Below, in pieces: positions 59,088 to 64,000 of a DNA stretch of 64,000 nt. Position numbers and translations under genes: made by a program. Positions within the stretch are counted from its first letter, which is position 1. Each line of letters starts with the position of its first letter. Source of the stretch: PALSA-612 sp046729255 (GTDB lineage: Bacteria; Actinomycetota; Thermoleophilia; Gaiellales; Gaiellaceae). The stretch spans positions 12,911-76,910 of the forward strand of contig JBKPGF010000044.1 in assembly GCA_046729255.1 (NCBI GenBank). The letters run 5' to 3'. Below the pieces are notes generated by a model, which worked only from the letters and a program-made list of their open reading frames with translations, made no database searches and was not told the DNA's origin.

Positions 59088-60094
59088 GGCGTGTCGCCAT
59101 TCTCATGGGGGGTCGCTCGAGCGAGCATGGAATCTCGCTCGCCTCGGCGCGCTCCGTCGCCGACGCGCTCGATCCGGCCCGCTACGACGTCGTCACCGTG
59201 GAGATCGGCCGCGACGGGCGTTGGGCGCTCGGCGAGGGGACGAGGAAGGAGCTGGGCTCGGCAGCGGAGACGCTCCCCGTTCCCGCCACAGGCGGGACGG
59301 TGACGAAGACGCTCGGCGACGTCGACGTCGTCCTGCCGATACTGCACGGCCCGTTCGGCGAGGACGGCACCGTGCAGGGGCTGCTCGAGCTCGCGGATGT
59401 CCCCTATGTCGGACCGGGCGTCACCGCGTCGGCGGTCTGCATGGACAAGGACCTGTTCAAGGCGGTCATGCGAGACCAGGGCGTTCCGGTGACACGGAAC
59501 ATCACCCTGAGGAACGGCACCCGTCCCGAGAATCCGTTCGGCTACCCCGTTTTCGTGAAGCCGGCCCGCCTTGGCTCGTCAGTCGGCATCACGAAGGCTC
59601 ATGACGAGGACGAGCTACGTGCCGGCGTCGAGCTCGCGTTCACCCACGACGAGAAGGTGCTCGTCGAGGAGTTCGTCTCGGGTGTCGAGGTCGAGGTCGG
59701 CGTGCTGGGCAACCGGGAGCCCGTCGCGTCGCTCGTCGGCGAGATCGTCGTGACGCACAACGAGTGGTACGACTACGAGGCGAAGTACGACGAGGGGGAG
59801 ATGGACCTCGTCGTCCCGGCGCGCATCACCGATGGGCAGGCGCGTCGCGTCCAGGAGCTCGCCGTCCAGGCCTTCGTCGCCACCGAGTGCGAGGGGATGG
59901 CCCGCGTCGACTGCTTCGTGACCGAGGGGGGAGAGGTGCTCGTGAACGAGCTGAACACGATCCCCGGCTTCACGGCGACGAGCGTGTACGCGAAGCTCTT
60001 CGAGGCCTCGGGCATCTCCTACGTGGAGCTGCTCGACCGCCTGATCGAGCTCGCGCTCGAGCGGCACGAACGCCGGTCGCGGCTTGTGTTCTAG
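59084..60094 (+). CDS. ddl: D-alanine--D-alanine ligase
   Basis: A 336-residue ATP-grasp ligase making the D-Ala-D-Ala precursor of peptidoglycan. It has VAILMGGRSSEHGISLASARSVADAL, LPILHGPFGEDGTVQGLLELADVPYVGPGVTASAVCMDKDLFKAVM, FVKPARLGSSVGITKAHDEDEL, VLVEEFVSGVEVEVGVLG and VNELNTIPGFTATSVYAKLFEASG. GTG 59084 overlaps the pknB stop, so precursor supply is tied to the kinase/PBP operon. Confidence 0.95.
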   Translation: MRRVAILMGGRSSEHGISLASARSVADALDPARYDVVTVEIGRDGRWALGEGTRKELGSAAETLPVPATGGTVTKTLGDVDVVLPILHGPFGEDGTVQGLLELADVPYVGPGVTASAVCMDKDLFKAVMRDQGVPVTRNITLRNGTRPENPFGYPVFVKPARLGSSVGITKAHDEDELRAGVELAFTHDEKVLVEEFVSGVEVEVGVLGNREPVASLVGEIVVTHNEWYDYEAKYDEGEMDLVVPARITDGQARRVQELAVQAFVATECEGMARVDCFVTEGGEVLVNELNTIPGFTATSVYAKLFEASGISYVELLDRLIELALERHERRSRLVF

Positions 60095-60100
60095 GCGCGG

Positions 60101-60520
60101 CTAGTGGGTGTCGGCCGGCGGCATTCGCTCGGCCATCGCCCCGAGCACCTTCACGGCGATGCTGGCGTCTTCCTTGAGCAGCTGCCGGAAGTCGCGGTCG
60201 ACGACGATGAGCGCGCGGATGGGCGTCGTGGCCGTGACGGTCGCGGTGCGCGGGATGTTCGAGATGAGCGCCAGCTCGCCGAAGAAGTCTCCGGGGCCGA
60301 GCGTCGAGACGTGCTCGCCGTTGCGAACCACGTCGACCGTCCCGTCCAAGAGCACGAAGAACTCCCGGCCGAGAGCGCCCTGCCGGGTCAGCACCTTTCC
60401 ACTGCGTAGGTCGATCTCGTCGGCGAGACTCGCGATGCGGCGCAGCTCTTTCTTCGAGCAACCGGAGAACAACGGGACCGTCGCCAGCAACTCGACCTTC
60501 CCGTCCTTGTGCAGCCTCAT
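60101..60520 (-). CDS. Cyclic-nucleotide-binding domain protein 2 of 2
   Basis: A 139-residue stand-alone cNMP-binding domain: VPLFSGCSKKELRRIASLADEIDLRSGKVLTRQGALGREFFVLLDGTVDVV, then the phosphate cassette LGPGDFFGELALISNIPRTATVTA. No output domain is attached. It is about half identical to the next gene upstream, so the two arose by tandem duplication. FGELALI with PRTATV keeps the Glu and Arg of functional cAMP/cGMP sites. ATG 60520 follows TAGACT by 6 nt. Confidence 0.87.
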   Translation of the reverse strand: MRLHKDGKVELLATVPLFSGCSKKELRRIASLADEIDLRSGKVLTRQGALGREFFVLLDGTVDVVRNGEHVSTLGPGDFFGELALISNIPRTATVTATTPIRALIVVDRDFRQLLKEDASIAVKVLGAMAERMPPADTH

Positions 60521-60526
60521 GCAAGG

Positions 60527-60532
60527 AGTCTA
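60527..60532 (-). promoter_or_regulatory. Candidate -10 box TAGACT for cNMP-binding gene 2
   Basis: TAGACT on the minus strand ends 6 nt before ATG 60520: a leaderless arrangement. Confidence 0.42.
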
Positions 60533-60552
60533 TTGCGGAACGCGACCGAGTT

Positions 60553-60963
60553 CTACTCCTCGGGAGGCGTCCGCGCAGCGAGAGTCTCGTGCACCTTGCC
60601 GGAGATTCGCCCGTCCGCTAGCAGCAGCTCGTTGAAGTTCGCGTCGGTGATGACGAGGGCGCGCAGCGGAGACGTCGCGGTGATCGTGGCGTTGCGGGGC
60701 TTCCGAAGCACGAGCGCCCCCTCGCCGAGGAAGTCGCCGGGCCCGAGCTGGTTGATCTGCACGCCGTTCCGCTCGACCTTAACCGAGCCGTCGAGGAGGA
60801 TGAACATCTCCCGCCCGGGGCCGCCCTGCTTCGTCAAGATCTTCCCCTCGCGGAACGCCAACTCGTCGGCGATGGCGGCGATTCGGCGCAGCTCCTTCGT
60901 CGAGCAGGCGGCGAACAGGGGAACGTTTCGAAGAAGCTCCACCTTCTCGTTCCGCGGGCGCAT
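60553..60963 (-). CDS. Cyclic-nucleotide-binding domain protein 1 of 2
   Basis: A 136-residue stand-alone cNMP-binding fold: VPLFAACSTKELRRIAAIADELAFREGKILTKQGGPGREMFILLDGSVKVE and LGPGDFLGEGALVLRKPRNATITA. Compared with its neighbour, the cassette reads LGEGALVLRKPRNAT, so the Glu is shifted and the Arg replaced by Asn at the phosphate-contact position; ligand specificity may differ. ATG 60963 has TAGACT 9 nt upstream. Function unknown. Confidence 0.85.
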   Translation of the reverse strand: MRPRNEKVELLRNVPLFAACSTKELRRIAAIADELAFREGKILTKQGGPGREMFILLDGSVKVERNGVQINQLGPGDFLGEGALVLRKPRNATITATSPLRALVITDANFNELLLADGRISGKVHETLAARTPPEE

Positions 60964-60972
60964 CAGCGCGTG

Positions 60973-60978
60973 AGTCTA
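60973..60978 (-). promoter_or_regulatory. Candidate -10 box TAGACT for cNMP-binding gene 1
   Basis: TAGACT on the minus strand ends 9 nt before ATG 60963; same hexamer as for the paralogue. Confidence 0.38.
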
Positions 60979-60988
60979 GTGCGGTCGA

Positions 60989-62356
60989 TCAGCTACAGGA
61001 CGCTTCGAGAGCCGCTTCCCACACATCGAGGGCCTCGTCCAGCTCTGCGTCGGCGATGACGAGCGGGACGAGCACGCGGATGCAGTTGCTGTGGATCCCC
61101 GACTTCAGGAGGAGGAGTCCTGCGCGCATCGCCTGCTCGGCGACGGCTGTCGCGACGTCAGGGGCGGGCTGTTTCGTGACGGGGTCGCGTACGAGCTCGA
61201 TGGCGAGCATGGCGCCCAGTCCCCGCACGTCGCCGACCTGCGAGAACCGCTCCTGCCACGCGAGCATTCGCTCACGGAGCGTGTCGCCGATCGCCGAAGC
61301 CCGCGCGACGAGCCCCTCGTCCTCGATCACGTCCAGCACCGCCAGCGCGGCCGCCTGGGCGACCGGATTTCCCACGTAGGTGCCACCCACGGCTGAGTCG
61401 GCGGGAGCGTCCATGATCTCCGCCCTGCCCAGCACTCCGGAGAGCGGGAGCCCGCCCGCGATCGACTTCGCGACGACCATGAGGTCGGGCTCGACGTCGA
61501 AGTGCTCGATCGCGAACAACCGGCCGGTGCGCGCGAAGCCCGTCTGCACCTCGTCGACGATGAAGACGATGCCGTGCTCGTCGCAGAGGCCGCGAATGCC
61601 GGCCATGAACTCCGGGGGGCTGACCACGAAGCCGCCTTCCCCCTGCACCGGCTCGATGACGATCGCCGCCACCTGCTCGGCGGCTACCTGGGTGACGAGC
61701 GCCCGCTCGAGCGCGGCGAGGGCCTCGGCCGCGGTCGGGCCGCGGTAGTCGTTCGCGAACGGGGCGCGGTAGACCTCTGGCGCGAACGGTCCCAACCCGG
61801 CTTTGTACGGGTGCGTCTTGGACGTGAGCGTCAGCGCCAGCAGCGTGCGTCCGTGGAAGCCACCCTCGAACGCGATCACCGCCGGCCGCTCCGTGTAGGC
61901 GCGAGCGAACTTCACGGCGTTCTCGATCGCCTCCGCGCCGGAGTTGAAGAACGCCGCCTTCGTCGGCGCGTCGATCGGCGTCAGCGTGCAGAGCCGCTCC
62001 GCGAGCTCGAGGTACGGCTCGTAGGGCACGACTGTGAAGTCGGTGTGCGTGAAGAGCTGCATCTGCTCCTGCGCGGCGGCCACGACTCGCGGGTGCGCGT
62101 GCCCGACCGCGAGACAGCCGACACCGCCGGTGAAGTCGATGAACGTGTTGCCGTCGACATCCGTGAGCGTCGCGCCTCGACCCTCGGCTGCGACCACCGG
62201 CACGTAGATCGAAAGCGGCTCGGCGACGACCTGCTCCTTACGGGCGAGGATCGCGGCCGAGCGCGGCCCGGGCACGCTCGTCACGAGCTCGATGGTCTTT
62301 GTCGCGGCCACGGGAAACGCGAGGATATCCGAGCGGTCGGCGGCCAGAAAAGCCAT
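60989..62356 (-). CDS. gabT: Class III aminotransferase, 4-aminobutyrate aminotransferase type
   Basis: A PLP-dependent transaminase of about 440-455 residues. It has GATLTDVDGNTFIDFTGGVGCLAVGHAHPRVV, AFFNSGAEAIENAVKFARAYT, IAFEGGFHGRTLLALTLTSK, the PLP-binding IVIEPVQGEGGF and IVFIVDEVQTGFARTG, and the Schiff-base Lys in LMVVAKSIAGGLPLSGV. The wide match to GabT suggests 4-aminobutyrate or 5-aminovalerate; substrate is not certain. The ATG 62356 touches repeat element C; GTG 62311 (VAATKTIELVTSVPGPRS) is the likelier start because family similarity begins there. Confidence 0.9.
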   Translation of the reverse strand: MAFLAADRSDILAFPVAATKTIELVTSVPGPRSAAILARKEQVVAEPLSIYVPVVAAEGRGATLTDVDGNTFIDFTGGVGCLAVGHAHPRVVAAAQEQMQLFTHTDFTVVPYEPYLELAERLCTLTPIDAPTKAAFFNSGAEAIENAVKFARAYTERPAVIAFEGGFHGRTLLALTLTSKTHPYKAGLGPFAPEVYRAPFANDYRGPTAAEALAALERALVTQVAAEQVAAIVIEPVQGEGGFVVSPPEFMAGIRGLCDEHGIVFIVDEVQTGFARTGRLFAIEHFDVEPDLMVVAKSIAGGLPLSGVLGRAEIMDAPADSAVGGTYVGNPVAQAAALAVLDVIEDEGLVARASAIGDTLRERMLAWQERFSQVGDVRGLGAMLAIELVRDPVTKQPAPDVATAVAEQAMRAGLLLLKSGIHSNCIRVLVPLVIADAELDEALDVWEAALEASCS

Positions 62357-62398
62357 GTCTAGGGGACAGTCTCAGGGACAGTCACTGAGACTGTCCCC
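62355..62398. repeat. Element C copy between gabT and dcd, forming a 14-bp inverted repeat
   Basis: GGGGACAGTCTCAG (62362-62375) and its exact complement (62385-62398) flank a 9-nt loop; ATGTCT precedes. Shares a 19-bp run with 25104-25122. It lies across the gabT 5' end and just upstream of the dcd promoter. Confidence 0.75.
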
Positions 62399-62416
62399 AC
62401 GACGAGAGGTGCCTCG

Positions 62417-62422
62417 TAGAAT
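62417..62422 (+). promoter_or_regulatory. Candidate -10 box TAGAAT for dcd
   Basis: TAGAAT ends 8 nt before ATG 62431, consistent with leaderless transcription of the dcd gene. Confidence 0.42.
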
Positions 62423-62430
62423 CGGGGCCG

Positions 62431-63009
62431 ATGGTGCTCTCGGACGTGACGATCCGCCGGCTGCTCGACGAGCGCCGCATCGAGATCGAACCCTACGACG
62501 CGTCGCTGCTCCAGCCCTCGAGCGTCGACGTACGCGTCGACCGGTACTTCCGGGTCTTCCACAACGCGCGCTATCCGTTCATCGACGTCAAGCAGCCGCA
62601 GGAAGAGCTCACGGAGCTCGTCGAGATCTCCGGAGACAATCCGTTCATCCTGCATCCCGGCGAGTTCGTGCTCGGCTCGACGCTCGAGCGGATCAAGCTC
62701 CCCGACGATCTCGTCGCGCGGCTCGAGGGAAAGAGCTCACTGGGCAGGCTGGGACTGCTCATCCACTCGACGGCCGGCTTCATCGATCCCGGTTGGGACG
62801 GACACGTGACGCTCGAGCTGTCGAACGTTGCGAATCTCCCGATCACCATCTACCACGGGATGAAGATCGGCCAGCTCTCGTTCGTGCAGCTGACCGAGCC
62901 CGCGTCCGCTCCCTATGGCTCCGCCGGCCTCGGCTCGAAGTACCAGGGCCAGAAGGGCCCGACGCCGAGCGCCTACTGGCGCAATTTCGCTGACGAGGAG
63001 GGCCGGTGA
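62431..63009 (+). CDS. dcd: dCTP deaminase, probably bifunctional dCTP deaminase/dUTPase
   Basis: A 192-residue trimeric nucleotide hydrolase. It begins MVLSDVTIRRLLDERRIEIEPY and has SVDVRVDRYFRVF, HPGEFVLGSTLERI, GKSSLGRLGLLIHSTAGFIDPGWDGHVTLELSNVANLPI and SKYQGQKGPTPSAYW. These closely follow the mycobacterial enzyme, which both deaminates dCTP and hydrolyses the dUTP formed to dUMP, so the bifunctional activity is inferred. The next gene starts inside its stop (GTGA). Confidence 0.93.
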   Translation: MVLSDVTIRRLLDERRIEIEPYDASLLQPSSVDVRVDRYFRVFHNARYPFIDVKQPQEELTELVEISGDNPFILHPGEFVLGSTLERIKLPDDLVARLEGKSSLGRLGLLIHSTAGFIDPGWDGHVTLELSNVANLPITIYHGMKIGQLSFVQLTEPASAPYGSAGLGSKYQGQKGPTPSAYWRNFADEEGR

Positions 63010-63896
63010 AGGTCCTCGTCACAGGCGGCACCGGCTTCGTCGGGCCGAAGATCGTCCACGCGCTCCGGGCGCGCGACCATGACGTTCGCGCGCTCGTTCG
63101 CGACCCCGGCGATGCGAAGACCCTGGAGGCGTGGGGCTGCAGCCTGCTGGACGGCGACGTGACCGATCCGGAGAGCCTTCGCGCCGGAGTCGAGGATGTC
63201 GAGTGCGTCGTCCATCTCGTCGCGATCATCAAGGGCAGCCCCGAGGAGTTCGAGCGCGTGATGGCGCAGGGCACACGGGACCTCGTCGCGGCGGCCGGAG
63301 CGGCGGGCGTGCGGCGCTTCGTGCTCATGAGCGCGCTCGGCACGAGCGAGGCGAATCGCAACCTCGTTCCCTACTACCGGGCCAGGTGGGACATGGAGCA
63401 GACCGTGAAGGGCTCGACGCTCGAATACGTCATCTTCCGGCCGAGCTTCGTCTTCGGCGCCGACGGCGGCGTCCTGCCGATGTTCATGCGGCAGATTCGC
63501 TGGTCCCCCGTGACACCCGTCGTCGGCGAAGGCGCGCAGCGCATTCAGCCGATCTGGGTCGACGACGTTGCGGCGTTCTTCGCAGAGAGCGTGAGCGCTG
63601 CCGGCGTTGGCGGACAGACCTTCGAGCTCGGCGGGCCGGACGTCGTCACGTGGGTCGAGCTCTACGAGCGGATCCGCAAGGTGCTCGGTAAGAGACGGGC
63701 AACGCTGCACATCCCCGTCGGTCTGATGCGAGTTGGCGCGACGCTCACCGACCGGCTCCCGTTCGCGCCGATCACGCGCGACCAGCTGAAGATGCTCGAC
63801 GAGAGCGGCGACCAGGTCTGTGATCCAGCTCCTGCGATCGAGGCCTTCGGCGTCACACCGATCGGCCTCGACGAGCAGATCCGCCGAGCCGCCTAG
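63006..63896 (+). CDS. NAD(P)-binding protein, complex I NDUFA9-like (atypical SDR)
   Basis: A 296-residue Rossmann protein. It begins VKVLVTGGTGFVGPKIVHALRARDHDVRALVRDP (GxxGxxG), with VVHLVAIIKGSPEEFERVMAQGTRDLVAAAGAAGVRRFVLMSALGTSE and ARWDMEQTVKGSTLEYVIFRPSFVFG, then IWVDDVAAFFAES. The SDR catalytic YxxxK is not conserved, as in NDUFA9-type atypical SDRs. Function not established; such proteins often bind NADPH without catalysis. Translationally coupled to dcd. Confidence 0.85.
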   Translation: MKVLVTGGTGFVGPKIVHALRARDHDVRALVRDPGDAKTLEAWGCSLLDGDVTDPESLRAGVEDVECVVHLVAIIKGSPEEFERVMAQGTRDLVAAAGAAGVRRFVLMSALGTSEANRNLVPYYRARWDMEQTVKGSTLEYVIFRPSFVFGADGGVLPMFMRQIRWSPVTPVVGEGAQRIQPIWVDDVAAFFAESVSAAGVGGQTFELGGPDVVTWVELYERIRKVLGKRRATLHIPVGLMRVGATLTDRLPFAPITRDQLKMLDESGDQVCDPAPAIEAFGVTPIGLDEQIRRAA

Positions 63897-64000
63897 ACCC
63901 GAGAACGACTCGGGGGCCCGGTGGCGGCCCCCCAGCCCCGGAAAACCCCCGGGTTAGTAGTGGCGCGTGCCTCCCGCCCGGGGAGGGGGCGCCTAAAACG
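63897..64000. other. GC-rich hairpin-forming segment at right edge
   Basis: After the last stop come GGGGGCC...GGCCCCC (about 63912-63934), a CCGG-capped hairpin, and GGCGC-CCTCCC...GGGAGG-GCGCC (about 63962-63993). The first is probably the terminator of the dcd operon; the last may belong to a feature beyond the edge. No gene or tRNA recognised. Confidence 0.45.

Noticed and set aside
63900..64000. tRNA or rRNA beginning at the right edge
   Set aside because: No T-loop, anticodon or 16S 5' consensus seen; only GC-rich hairpins.

Overview
The window is very GC-rich chromosomal DNA, densely packed and operon-rich, with many ATGA, GTGA and TGATG gene overlaps. The gene content points to an actinobacterium. 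It includes a PASTA Ser/Thr kinase cluster with FHA, PP2C, FtsW and PBP genes, a PdtaS/PdtaR-like histidine kinase with an ANTAR regulator, an F420-type luciferase-like oxidoreductase, a bifunctional-type Dcd, and many apparently leaderless starts. Several small families (DUF4446, DUF4349, the compact enzymes) and the style of the intergenic repeats suggest a deep lineage such as Thermoleophilia (Gaiellales/Solirubrobacterales-like). That placement is inference; no rRNA or tRNA is present to test it.

Layout. 1-11 kb: acyl-CoA metabolism (acyl-CoA dehydrogenase, luciferase-like oxidoreductase, APH-type phosphotransferase, alpha/beta hydrolase, thiolase) next to a complete branched-chain-type ABC importer (livG-F-H-M-J), an MBL-fold hydrolase and a GNAT acetyltransferase. 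11.4-15.6 kb: cytochrome c oxidase (coxB with fused cytochrome c, coxA, ctaB, and a 37-residue membrane peptide). 15.6-17.1 kb: an ECF sigma factor overlapping a DUF4349 membrane protein. 17.1-22.3 kb: pentose-phosphate/glycolysis genes (gnd, pgi, tal, tkt). 22.3-31.4 kb: mixed functions (FAD reductase, ABC-F, TPR protein, M20 peptidase, GGDEF protein, U32-like protein, ANTAR regulator plus histidine kinase). 31.4-33.1 kb: a structured intergenic region and glnA with a possible leader attenuator. 33.2-38.3 kb: a six-gene block with a methyltransferase and two ABC-2 exporters. 38.5-46.7 kb: aromatic amino acids: sulfurtransferase, pheA (frameshifted in its ACT domain), a trp attenuator with Trp-codon leader peptide, trpE-G-D-CF-B, an antisense DUF1345 gene, then trpA. 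46.8-50 kb: SIMPL, HNH, DUF4446 and a membrane-anchored protein, with two copies of a cloverleaf-like repeat. 50-60 kb: the cell-wall growth/division signalling operon (multi-TM kinase, two FHA proteins, PP2C, FtsW, PBP, PASTA kinase, Ddl). 60-64 kb: two cNMP-binding paralogues, a class III aminotransferase, dcd and an NDUFA9-like protein.

The most unusual signals are non-coding. Element A occurs three times: a hairpin with compensatory base changes, a fixed 3-nt spacer and a 16-nt conserved block, always in the same orientation upstream of the next gene (livF, the multi-TM kinase, fhaA). Element B occurs twice: about 170 bp with co-varying terminal arms. Element C is a GGGACAGTC family found inside pgi, inside the ABC-F gene and beside the aminotransferase start. 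No IS element, prophage, CRISPR array, tRNA or rRNA was seen.
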